A DNA stretch of 64,000 nucleotides, taken from the NCBI GenBank assembly GCA_028015205.1, contig CM051520.1:66224694-66288693 (forward strand), given 5' to 3'. This document shows, one piece after another, positions 51,901 to 59,450 of this stretch. Source of the stretch: Mytilisepta virgata (Eukaryota; Mollusca; Bivalvia; Mytilida; Mytilidae). Positions within the stretch are counted from its first letter, which is position 1. Each line of letters opens with the position of its first letter. The notes beneath the pieces were generated by a model, which saw only the letters and a program-made list of their open reading frames with translations, was not told the DNA's origin and made no database searches. Both the position numbers and the translations under genes were made by a program.

Positions 51901-54900
51901 TTATTCTTTAAGTAACATATCGTATTCTTACTTTAGGACAACTACTGTCTCCTTGCTTGAAAGTGAAAGGTTTGCAAAGCAGCTGAAACTTTTCAACTTA
52001 GATCCTTGTGCATTAACAAAATAACCTGGGCCACTTAGGGAAAATGTGGAATTGTCGGAAGTTAAATCTAGTGACCTTGACCCCGTTGTGTTGTATATCC
52101 AATTCCCGTTCTGTAGAGAGTCTGGTAGTATACACAGGCAATCTAAAAAAGAATTTTGTCTGTTATTTGAATACAACCTTTAAGACGAGGCATGTGTAAC
52201 CAGGTTTCTCAGGGGTTTTCCACTAAAAACCGAGTCAGTGAGTTCAATAATTTAATTGATCAGACGATAGATAGATGGATGGATGGCCCTGAAATATAAA
52301 TAACAATGTTCAGTACCGAGAAAGATAACTCTAGTACTTTTACATACACATTTCCTAGTTTTTAACAAAATAATTACTACCTTGTCTAATACTTCACAAT
52401 AAATACAAAATAAGTGAAAATATGTGAAAACTAAATAAATTTAAATTTAAAATAACTCTTACCCCAGATTTAAGTATGTTTTCTAATAAAAAATATGCAT
52501 TATAAGAAAAGTGTTATTTTACTTATATTGTCTGACCATTTTAAAGTGTAATAACAATAAAAATTTAATATTGCACATAAAAAGAGACTACAGAAAATAG
52601 TGCAAATATTTTGCACGAACAAAATTTACACACAAACAATTACAATTAAAAACACACACACATTTAACATGAATCTTACCTGAGGTGTAAAGGCCTCTGC
52701 CTTTCAATAATACTTTAGGCACTGGTAAACAAAAATCATCTGTTGTGGCGAATGACTATCAAAATTGACCTGCATATGTTACGATCGAAATCACCTTTAA
52801 ATTGTAGCCAACAAAAGACAAACATAAATAATTTAACAAGATTTATTATATACAAGTTTACAAAAAATATTGTACAATTGAAATGTTAACTTAACTGTTA
52901 AAATATAAGTCCGATCCATATGTCTTTTCTTTATCCGGAATTCTTCTCGTCACTGTTGCGGGAATCCAAACAGAATACTATGTCCAATAAGTCACAATCT
53001 AGTATGATGTGTTTAACGTAAATAAAAATGTGTCATTCCAACGTCTGAGAATACAAGAATGTTAATGTCTGGTCTGATACGATCTGTTCTCAAATTCTAA
53101 ATTTCTTTTCCGTATATATAGCAGTGACGGAAACTTTTGGAATACGGTAGAAGTTCGAATCACACATCGCATATTATGATCACTCCAGAATTATTACGTA
53201 AGTCAAATAGAAAGTTCTAGTCATTCCATAAGTATCTATTATTGTTCCAGTGATTTCTAAACTGCGCAGTTATAACATTATTTGGTAAACAACTATAAGT
53301 ATTATGTAAGCATATTATACATATTATAAGGCCACACAAAACAAATTAGGCCAAGATAAATAATATGATAATTACAATATCATAACACATAACAAAATTT
53401 GCTTATTATAGTCAGATGGACTAAAATACACATATACACAAATACTAATTTTGAACAATGCGCTTAATTATCAAAATTTAATGTTTAAAATATTATATTC
53501 ATTTATTCAGTTATCTACAGAATCACACTCTGATTCTCTCATACTAAATTCTAGGCTATAATTATCAGATTTAAATTATTCTGAAGGAATTTATTGTTAT
53601 TTATAAATTTTTAAGTAAATTACTATTTATTATATTAAACATATTTTATAACCTTCAAAATTATCATTTTACCATGTCACATTCTTTTCTCCCAAAATCA
53701 CACATTCAACCATTCATTCTGGCTAAAAGTAATTATTTTGGACAAGTGTAGAACTAGAATTAGTAGAAACAAACCTTATAAGAGTATTTTCTTGGCATGA
53801 GTTTGTAGTTATAGTAGAATTCAGTAGAAACTTTAGGGAAACAGCCATTTTTTCTTTATCAATTCTCCCTCTACCAATTGCCTCAGAACACAAATAGTGT
53901 TTAGAACGTATGTACAGCTATTCAGAATTAAGAACTGAGTAGCTTTATGGGTGACTGCACAGGTAAAGTAGATTGAATTAGAGTACCCAAACAGTAAAAT
54001 CAAAAGTACATGAACCAGAAAGAACAAAATCCAGATATAGTGAGACACTGAACAAATCCAAACCGAAACTGTTAAGTCAGTCAAGTCCAAGTCAAGTCAT
54101 TATGTCTTAATGACTACAATAAAATAATCAATTAGCATTATGATAAATTACAATAAATAAATAATTCACAAGTGTAATGAAATTTCCCTTCAAGTACTTT
54201 TTTAAAAGACCATGAATGTTTGTTTCTGAAGAAATTCTGTACACACATATCGTCTGATGTGCTTGAACAACGGTTAAAAGGAAAAATCGCTTGTGTCAAA
54301 TGTTGTGAAAAGGTTTGGGTCAAATGAAACTTCTGTGACTTCAAAGATGTTTCGCTTTTGCTAAACTTTTCACAGAAACGGAGATCTGATTTAAACTCTT
54401 GACGATTTTAAAAGAAATTTGAATTAGTTATTAGATTCTCGATTTCTCGGCCTTGAGACATTAAAAATTTGGAGACGAAGAATAAGAACGCGCGAAAAAT
54501 GTAGATAAAAAACCTTCCAGCTTAAAGTGTTGATAGACAAAATTCATCTTTCTCCTTTTCCACCAAACGAGGTAAAGGTTGTTTTAGGATAAGGAGAACA
54601 TTGGTATTCACGCCTCATTTCTTTCTGTATTCTTCTAATTAAATATTTTTCTGTACATGTCAACCTATTATATAACAAAAGCAGTGTGCTTTTCTCCAAC
54701 ATCCTCAGCTAAAATTAAACAATAGTAAAAACGAACAACTGAATAATTGAGAAAACAAGAGTGGACACACTAAATGTCTCGCCTGAGTACGCACATGGAC
54801 ACAGAATAAAGATTAGCTGATACCCGACATTGAAAGTTAAAGGAAAATACGTTGAAAGAAATATTAATGGTCAGGAAAAATTTGTCTGAAAAATCTCATG

Positions 54901-57900
54901 CAGGTCATTGAAGCCTACAACTATGTACAACGTCAGCTGACAGGTCTGGGATGGCATGTACCCACCAAAAAGTATCTATCGACCATATATGGTGGTTCTA
55001 TATACATTTATAACATTTGTTGAGAAATGGACTTATTTGTAAAAATGGGATGAGAGTCACTCAAGCCTAAATTGTGTTCAAGGTTAGGTGTCAGACTGAC
55101 ATCTACTTGCCAAGGAGTTTCTACAGACCAAATACAGTGGATATAGGTATTATAGCTACAGATAAATAGAATTAATCATAAACATTGACTGAAGTGTGAA
55201 ATTCAGGTGAAGGTCTGAGACAGCCATGTACCCAACAAGGACTTTCTATAGACTAAATATGGTTGGTCTATGCATTGCAGTTGCTGAGAAATGGACATTA
55301 TCCCAAAACGTGAAACAAGTCACTCAAGCATAAAATTACGGTCAAGGACAAAAGGCAGGTGTCATACCGACATTTACCCAGTAAGAACTATAAAATGTAT
55401 CTATTGACCAACTATGGTGGGTCTAGGACTTACAGGTGATGAGAAATTGACTTTAATCTCGAAAATGTGACAAAGTCACTCAAGCATGAAATTGAGGTCA
55501 AGGTCCAGAGACATGTGTCAGACTGGCATGTTCCGACCAAGAACTGTCTATAGACCAAATACGGTGGGTATTACAGTTGCTGAAAAATGGACTTAATCAC
55601 GAAACATGGATGCAAGTCACTCAACCATGAGATTGAGGTCAAGATCAAAAGGCAGGTGTCAGAGTGATATGTACCCAACAAGAACTATCTATTGACCAAA
55701 TATAGTGGGTCTAGGTAATTATATTTCCTGGGAAATGAACTTAACCACGAAAATGTGACAAAGTCACTCAAGCATGAAATTCAGATCAAGGTCCCAAACT
55801 AGGTGTCAGACTGGTATGTACCCACTAAAAACTATCTATAGACCAAATACGGTTGCCTAGGTATTACATTTGCCGAGAAAAATGGATTTAACCACGCAAC
55901 TTGGACGCAGATTTTACGTGTATGTTTATGAAGTCAGTGAACCATGAAAATGAGGTCAGGATCACAAGACAAGTATATTTCAGAAAAGTTTATCCGATAA
56001 GGTATCTGTGGACCAAACATTTTAATTGTAGGTATTATTTGTGGTAAGTTATTAAGGTGTTAAAAAAGTTTACGCCGACGCCTGAAAGTAATACCTATAT
56101 CTCGCCTTCGCGACTTTTCCTCGCAGGCGAGACAAAAATCATAATGTCAAGTTTCAATATAAATTGTAAAAAAAAACCCTCTTGGCATTGTATAAATGGA
56201 AATCCAAATTTGTATTTCTTGTAGATCTAAAATATTTTGATTTTTCCAATTAAAAATCCTCCATGGGAAGGAGTAGGAATCTGTTGGATTGTCTGGCTTC
56301 CTGTATTAATACTTGTTATGCCTGTTACAACAGCGTATAAGTGCAAATTAGTATATTTGCACTATTCTTGGACTAGAAGATAACTGATGGGCTTTAAGGG
56401 AAATGTTCTCCGTCCCCAATGGTCTGGCAGATCGTTATAGTGATATACTCCAGCCCTTGCACGTGGGAAGAAGAATGTTATATACTTTTGGTTCCTCAAG
56501 TTCTCTTATTCCATTTGTCTTTAGCTCAGAGACCAATTTACTATTTCATATATATTCTAATCCTTGCTTCTCAATGTAGTCACTTTCAATGGGAATTAAG
56601 CCTTGAAAATTCCAATAAGCCCTTAATATTAAAGGAGATGAAAAGGGTATACTTATGGAATGTCAGGATCATTATTTAATAAGTTCTTTACATAATACTA
56701 GTTTGTTTTCGATCAAATACATCTTCAAATGTATGAGAAACAAAGAAAATTGTTTATATTCCTTCCAAAATGTCACATATATTATTTTTGTTCAACATGA
56801 ATTTTAATTTTCAATATGATTTCAAAAAAGAAATATCTGCCCACCCACTTAACCTACCCTCCTGAGTATGGGTCAGGATATACATTTTGTAATTTAGCGG
56901 GTAGATTTTGTGGGAAATTCAAATCCATATATCCAGGTGATTATTAAGCTTGTATATTTGTTTAAAAAAATAAACATTTTGTAACTTTTTGTGAAAATTG
57001 TGCTTTTTATATCTCAAAATTTGGGATATCGATTTCAAGATTTTTACCAAAAATCAGAGTTTCTATTCAAAAGTAACACTGCAGTCAACAGCCCGATATG
57101 ACTGATTTTAAATGTGTGTGCTTTATTGATCTTTTATAGGTACATTGTGTATGTAAAACAAACTACTTTTCTTTGGTTGACGAGTATACATATACGGTTG
57201 TCCAATCTTCACACAATGACTATTTTCACTGATAAAAGGAAATAGTCATAAATATGACTTTTACCTTATTTTGGTTAGAAAGACTTAAATGCCACACCCC
57301 AAAAATAATAACGAAACTAAAAATTCATTATACGTGAAATCAGATCTACATAACTTTGTCATGTATGTATTTGGTGATTACGAATTTCCTTAAGTAAACT
57401 TTTTATTATTTCATTCGGTAATTTTTCTTTTCCTGAGTACTCTATTTATTTTATCATTATAACATTTTGTAATTGTCAACTTCCTTAGTAGGACCTACGT
57501 TAATTTTAGTTCACTGCATCTGTGAAATATATATTTCATACATGTAAAGTTGCCCTCAACACATTATGTTATTGCATGCATGGTTTAGCATTACTGTTTT
57601 TGGGGCGTGGCATTCAAGTCTTTCTTGCCAACATAAGCTAGAAGTCGTATTTATAAATATTTTCTTTTCGTTCGCTTCAGTGAAAACAGTTATTGTGTGA
57701 AGATTTCACTACTATATATGTACATGTTTTCCTTTTGACTTAAATGAATGAGCGCGGTAAAGCACATCACTTCATTTACATTCTTTTGAAGTCATTCAAA
57801 ATAACTTAAAATTAACCATTGCTGACGTTGCGGACGATTTTCGAATACAGGCGTATTTTGACGATTTTCGAATACAGGCGTATTTTAACTTATTACCCAA

Positions 57901-58194
57901 GAGAAATTGCTATAATTCCTTTAAAACAATATAGTCACGTAGAGAGGAACTCCTCTAAACCGGTCCTTCTGAAAACCTGATTCCTCCGCGAACTGAACAG
58001 TTTCTGTTGCTTCCGAATTTACACCTATATTTTCAATTAAAAAATCCTCCAAATCCTGCAAATCGGAATTCCGAATATCGGAGATAATTCCGGTCCAAGC
58101 CATATGTAATATATTTACCTGTCATTGGAAAGAGAAACAGAAGAAATACTGTCATTAGCCACCAAAAATACCGTAAACGACACTGTAAAGCCAT
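15831..58194 (-). CDS. Gene B: complete eight-exon gene for a 275-aa type I membrane glycoprotein, family not identified
   Basis: The coding sequence joins 58194-58119, 52142-51932, 27191-27088, 19587-19441, 18428-18363, 17292-17248, 16955-16911 and 15964-15831 (828 nt, 276 codons with the stop). All seven junctions have GT donors and AG acceptors with matching phases (1,2,1,1,1,1,1). Predicted protein: signal peptide about 1-25; ectodomain 26-240 with nine cysteines (27, 29, 80, 113, 158, 162, 192, 195, 199) and four N-glycosylation sequons (N43, N56, N83, N188); transmembrane helix about 241-264; tail with RRKR and a stop. The ectodomain order (SLQNGNW, then SFSCF, then VYMCMKLTEVT, YYLYLLS) reminds me of a cysteine/tryptophan domain common in uncharacterised lophotrochozoan secreted and membrane proteins, but I cannot name it securely. 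The exon chain is well supported; the function (surface receptor or adhesion molecule) is inference. Intron 2 holds a 22 kb palindrome. Confidence 0.85.
16911..16955 (-). CDS. Gene B exon 7: 45-nt stalk microexon, copy 2
   Basis: 45 nt, phase 1 in and out, preceded by CATAATTCAG and followed by GTTTGTA. It encodes DEVTTPPDIPQRDGN and supplies the first base of Ser232. It is the same length as exon 6 with clearly similar sequence at both borders. The proline-rich composition suggests a membrane-proximal stalk. Confidence 0.75.
17248..17292 (-). CDS. Gene B exon 6: 45-nt stalk microexon, copy 1
   Basis: 45 nt, phase 1 in and out, preceded by TCTTATTCAG and followed by GTTTGTA. It encodes DELTNAPPTQQGDGS, a Pro/Gln/Gly-rich hydrophilic segment. 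It is paralogous to the next exon (DEVTTPPDIPQRDGN), and the flanking intron borders also resemble each other, so the pair arose by a tandem duplication with a repeat distance of 337 bp. Either exon could be skipped or included without a frame change. Confidence 0.75.
17293..18362. other. Gene B intron 5
   Basis: AT-rich, with no repeat copy or exon recognised beyond the flanking exon borders. Confidence 0.5.
18363..18428 (-). CDS. Gene B exon 5: cysteine-rich CSPCSEAC segment
   Basis: 66 nt, phase 1 in and out, with a TTTACAG acceptor and a GTAAGA donor. It encodes residues 180-201: GTSSSLPSNIT with a sequon at N188, then CSPCSEAC (Cys192, 195, 199) and DK. Frame and phase match both neighbours exactly. 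It probably closes the disulphide-bonded part of the ectodomain before the stalk. Confidence 0.8.
18899..18990. repeat. Small foldback element in gene B intron 4
   Basis: TATAACCTTGTTTGGGT and CAGTTTAC are mirrored about 30 nt later by GTAAACTTACCCAAACCAGG and TTAAT, giving a stem of roughly 30 bp. The related strings TATAATCTACTTTGGGT and TATATAATCTACCTTGG occur near 17930 and 18065. Confidence 0.6.
19154..19238. repeat. Tandem duplication of about 43 bp
   Basis: The block CCAATCAAAATTCAGTTTTC followed by AAGTCAAAATAAATT occurs twice back to back. Confidence 0.7.
19441..19587 (-). CDS. Gene B exon 4: linker with PVCETFC and EYSTL
   Basis: 147 nt, phase 1 in and out, after a TTGTTATTAG acceptor and before a GTAGGT donor. 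It encodes residues 131-180: a Ser/Thr/Asp-rich stretch, the PVCETFCDY motif (Cys158, Cys162), then DTEYSTLQKV. The YSTL tetrapeptide looks like a cytoplasmic tyrosine motif, but this exon lies before the transmembrane exon, so it is predicted to be extracellular. It is paralogous to 1078-1224, which has the same length and phases. Confidence 0.85.
19588..23694. other. Gene B intron 3, 3' portion
   Basis: Contains a hairpin around 19972-20067 (AGAGTCAGGATAG and CTATCCTGACACTCT) and short degenerate repeats. Several 60-90 codon open frames have no support. Confidence 0.5.
22436..22545. repeat. Degenerate tandem repeat
   Basis: About three loose copies of a GGCGAGTTTGTAACTATGAC unit joined by TTCACAGTTGG, with unit length near 35-55 bp. 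Confidence 0.5.
23700..24480. repeat. CG-rich ATCG satellite array 1
   Basis: Complex tandem array dominated by GACATCG, CATCGCGATGT and TGTCGACATCG. A GTATAGTCTTCATTACATGT segment marks each higher-order unit at about 23752, 23839, 23970, 24121 and 24278, with spacing of 85-160 bp. CpG is far denser than in the flanking DNA. Open frames through it in several frames are by-products of the repeat. Confidence 0.82.
24481..25349. other. Non-repetitive segment between the two satellite arrays
   Basis: About 0.9 kb of ordinary AT-rich sequence without recognised features. Confidence 0.5.
25350..25850. repeat. ATCG satellite array 2, about 86-bp minisatellite
   Basis: Six units begin CCGATATCGTGA at 25357, 25438, 25523, 25611, 25698 and 25784 (periods 81-88). 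Each holds CAACATCGCGATGTCGGC and AACGATGTCGTCAAT. It shares the ACATCGCGATGT core with array 1. Long open frames here reflect a period near a multiple of three, not a protein. Confidence 0.85.
25851..27087. other. Gene B intron 3, 5' portion
   Basis: AT-rich and without recognised features. The last 100 nt next to exon 3 are alignable with the gene A intron after its exon 3, as expected for duplicates. Confidence 0.5.
27088..27191 (-). CDS. Gene B exon 3: C-terminal half of ectodomain domain
   Basis: 104 nt, phase 2 in and phase 1 out, with a CTGTTTCAG acceptor and a GTGAGT donor. AA from exon 2 plus G gives Lys96, then SDQHYTDFGEVRW, VYMCMKLTEVT with Cys113, and YYLYLLS. It differs from the gene A copy (3257-3360) mainly in the first dozen bases; the last 92 bases of the exon carry a single mismatch, and 73 of them run without any. 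This is the exon immediately after the palindrome-filled intron. Confidence 0.88.
27456..28479. mobile_element. 1.0 kb non-autonomous TIR element
   Basis: The ends are inverted repeats (CCTGATTGTCCCAC on both strands, extending less perfectly). Extra GGGACAATC or GGACAATC copies occur just inside the ends at about 27499, 27520, 27543 and 28434. There is no transposase. The dispersed repeat 28194-28363 lies inside, apparently nested. Confidence 0.65.
28194..28363 (+). repeat. 170-bp dispersed repeat, copy 2
   Basis: Second copy of the 11167-11336 repeat in the same orientation, with about a dozen scattered differences. Confidence 0.75.
32900..34086 (-). mobile_element. Tandem-core Helitron-like element inside the left arm
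   Basis: Repeats with period near 150-165 bp, each with GTCTGAAACCAC, AGCCAATTGGA and CAATGGTCATTA blocks, are organised in a 470-bp higher-order unit (33069 and 33539; 32991 and 33461). The right end is an AGGCTC/GAGCCT hairpin followed by CTAGT, as in Helitron 3' termini. The architecture recalls the bivalve pearl elements. The right palindrome arm keeps only about two to three units (46100-46470). Confidence 0.65.
34327..36150 (+). mobile_element. 1.8 kb tandem-core element present only in the left arm
   Basis: Starts AACAAGAGGCTCTCAAGAGC (a hairpin) and ends with a TTAGGCC/GGCCTAA hairpin plus an A run, preceded by GACGACGGACG. Internal units repeat at about 318 bp (35425 and 35743). The right arm reads straight through the equivalent point (near 45860), which gives an empty site. 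It is the same family as 59451-61748, reversed. Confidence 0.78.
36825..36844 (+). repeat. Poly-G run of 20
   Basis: Twenty consecutive G. The matching place in the right arm (about 45170-45176) has only seven C. Confidence 0.85.
37820..38050 (+). mobile_element. tRNA-derived SINE in the left arm
   Basis: Head with CGATAGCCTGGAGTG (A-box-like) and GGGTTCAATACCC (B-box-like), then a body with ACACGACATTTAGGAGTAAG. The copy in the other arm lies at about 43996-44225 in reverse. Confidence 0.62.
38411..38670 (-). repeat. Dispersed repeat, reverse copy of 1430-1690
   Basis: Complement carries AAGAAATACCAAAGGGATAT and CTCCGGAAGAGTGAGCAGTC followed by CCTGCAGGA, as in the copy near the left edge. 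Confidence 0.6.
38737..39108 (+). mobile_element. tRNA-derived SINE in the spacer
   Basis: A-box-like CCATGGCAGAGTGATTTAG, B-box-like GAGTTCGACTC at 38801-38811, a long body, and a tail of AATAAATGAATGAATAA. Different family from the SINE at 3530. Confidence 0.6.
39662..40720 (-). mobile_element. Tandem-core element fragment in the spacer
   Basis: The minus-strand 3' end is clear: GACGACGGACGCCAACTGAT, then a hairpin CACATGGCCC/GGACCAGGTG and a short A run. The CTTCTCCTCTGAAACTACTG block of the family follows inward. The other end is not clear and is placed where AACCAGTGAGCCAATTC ends. Confidence 0.55.
41261..43361. mobile_element. 2.1 kb TIR element with CTTAGGA subterminal repeats
   Basis: The ends pair as GGGGGCCGTGATAATGAAG on the left and the complement of GGGGACCGTGTTAACGAAG on the right, continuing TGTCCTAAGAT. 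Many CTTAGGA or TCCTAAG motifs lie just inside both ends. No transposase is visible; about half its length is the nested insertion at 41868-42913. Confidence 0.72.
41868..42913 (+). mobile_element. Tandem-core element nested in the TIR element
   Basis: Starts AACAAGAGGC and ends with the hairpin AGCTCACTTGACC ... GGATCAGGTGAGCT plus AAAAA. The internal units carry AATTGGCTAAGTGATTTCAGA-type blocks, the complement of those in the left arm, and GACGACGGACGACGACGG lies before the end. Confidence 0.68.
43528..43665. repeat. Fragment related to the 41261-43361 TIR family
   Basis: GGGGCCTGGTTATCGAAGTT followed by several TCCTAA/TTAGGA motifs resembles the left end of that element. No second end seen. 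Confidence 0.5.
43805..51130 (-). repeat. Right arm of the 22 kb palindrome
   Basis: Reverse complement of 28701-38237. Its outer edge (GGACTGCATT, 51130) is 0.8 kb from gene B exon 2. Relative to the left arm it lacks the 1.8 kb element and most tandem units. It also lacks about 106 bp at 46060 with GGTGG/GATGG microhomology at the junction, and carries about 490 bp not present on the left. Confidence 0.92.
48745..49235. other. Segment found only in the right arm
   Basis: About 490 bp interrupts the match to the left arm near 30590, where the left arm reads AATTAAGAAAAAAAATATGC. Either it inserted on the right or was deleted on the left. No terminal repeats or coding signal seen. Confidence 0.65.
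51932..52142 (-). CDS. Gene B exon 2: N-terminal half of ectodomain
   Basis: 211 nt, entered in phase 1 after a TTTTTTAG acceptor and left in phase 2 at a GTAAGA donor. It encodes residues 26-96. It starts DCLCILP, carries the SLQNGNWIYNTT segment, sequons at N43, N56 and N83, and the SFSCF motif with Cys80, and ends ETVVVLK. It is paralogous to 5057-5270: both have the same phases and the same landmarks in the same order. It lies just outside the right edge of the palindrome in intron 2. Confidence 0.88.
52143..54770. other. Gene B intron 1, 3' portion
   Basis: AT-rich with simple A/T stretches. No exon, SINE or TIR pair recognised. Confidence 0.5.
54771..56137. mobile_element. Tandem-core element with CTCGCC hairpin ends
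   Basis: Seven or eight degenerate units of 141-170 bp, each with AAGTCACTCAAGCATGAAAT, GGTCAAGGTC and ATAGACCAAATACGGT blocks (55056, 55319, 55475, 55616, 55763, 55933). It is bounded by TGTCTCGCCTGAG on the left and a TCTCGCC ... GGCGAGA hairpin at about 56099-56135. Same architecture as the elements in the palindrome but unrelated core sequence. Confidence 0.7.
57205..57704. mobile_element. Foldback element, 500 bp, in gene B intron 1
   Basis: Arms of about 95 nt are inverted: ATCTTCACACAATGAC, TTTTCACTGA and AGAAAGACTTAAATGCCAC on the left pair with GTGGCATTCAAGTCTTTCT, TCAGTGAAAACAG and TTGTGTGAAGAT on the right. The middle 300 bp is unique. Confidence 0.72.
57831..57888. repeat. Two-copy tandem repeat of 29 bp
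   Basis: GACGATTTTCGAATACAGGC followed by GTATTTT occurs twice in succession, about 0.2 kb from exon 1 on its intron side. Confidence 0.75.
58119..58194 (-). CDS. Gene B exon 1: start codon and signal peptide
   Basis: The exon opens with ATG at 58194 and encodes 25 codons beginning MALQCR, followed by a hydrophobic core (WWLMTVFLLFLFP), then stops after one base of the next codon at a GTAAAT donor (58118 downward). The leading G plus AT of exon 2 makes Asp26, so the frame runs straight into exon 2. A short basic N-terminus followed by an aromatic/aliphatic core is a typical eukaryotic signal peptide; cleavage is probably near residue 25. The start is the first ATG that gives this hydrophobic leader in frame with the exon chain. 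Confidence 0.82.
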
Positions 58195-59427
58195 TTCAGA
58201 GGATATCAGTACTGTCGATACTTCAACACTATCACAGGTATAGAGTCATTATAATGACATGAATAATACACTTCCGTATTAAACAAAACTCGTAAGATAC
58301 ATGTAGGCCTATTATCCGTACATAAATATGAAATAAATGTATTAAGGAGTGACTATATATTAACATTTCCTCGTATCCTTTTTAATCAAATAAAAGAAAA
58401 CCAGTTCAATTTGACTAGTAAATTGAGACCAGAAATGGTTTTAAGTTAATATCATCATTTTGCATTCAACTGAAATAGTTAGACAGAAGCATGTCTCCGC
58501 CCGTCCCCGCCATCAACATCCCCTACTTTGATACAACTGTTGTAAAGGAACACCCATTTAACTTCAACGGGGGAGGGGTAATGGTTTTTTATATTGGTTT
58601 GAAATCTTTTTTTTTCAAGGTATGGCCACAATTTTATTTTTTTTCGACTAAAATCAAACCAAATTATTTTTTTTCTTACCAAGTCGAATCAAATAATTTT
58701 GTTTGAGCAATGCCCAGAAATTAAAAGGTGTATTTATTCCTATGAAATCACTAGCAGTAAATAAAACTGGTATATACTATGAATTTGTTTTTATAATAAA
58801 TCATTTGCATATACTTTTCATACTCTTTATAGACAAATTTAAAAAAAATCTTACAATTCATGTACATGTATTTAAAAAAAAAAAAATCGACCATTGATGT
58901 ATTTCCCAACCGAATTTTATTGTTTTCTTGAAATTACTACCCATTCATATATTTTAATGTAATTTTCCCACCCCAACTATATTATATATTTGACAGCTCA
59001 AAAAAATATTATAATATTCATATTCCACACAGTACTGAGTAGACACACATTGTGTATATGTACATGTCTGCATATTTAAAAAAGGAACTATGCTTTGAGT
59101 GTCATGATTGTTGCTCTTCATCTTGATCGTTAACCACTGAAAGGTCAATTATGACTGAAAAACTAAGGAAAGTCTTTTATTATGTTCAAAATAAATCAAG
59201 TCAGGTTTGTATTAAATAATGGTCTAAAGATTTTCTTGTAAAGCTTGTGATTTTTTAAATCAACTCTGGGATTCAATTTTTTGTTGTTGAAAAAATATAT
59301 CTAAACCAGAAAGTTTTCCCCATAGTTTTGTAAAACAGATAATTTTCTTTTTGGCCCTTGGAGCAACAGATAATTTTTTTCCTTCCCTTTGGAATCAGAA
59401 TATTTTTTTTCACAAAAACCCTTACCA
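58195..59427. other. Upstream region of gene B
   Basis: The 5' flank of gene B on the minus strand. A perfect 14-bp palindrome GTCATTATAATGAC lies at 58245-58258, about 50 nt before the start codon. No promoter element can be assigned with confidence. Confidence 0.4.
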
Positions 59428-59449
59428 CCCCCCCCCCCCCCCCCCCCCC
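59428..59449 (+). repeat. Poly-C run of about 22
   Basis: A homopolymer directly abuts the left end of the next mobile element. Confidence 0.8.
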
Positions 59450-59450
59450 T

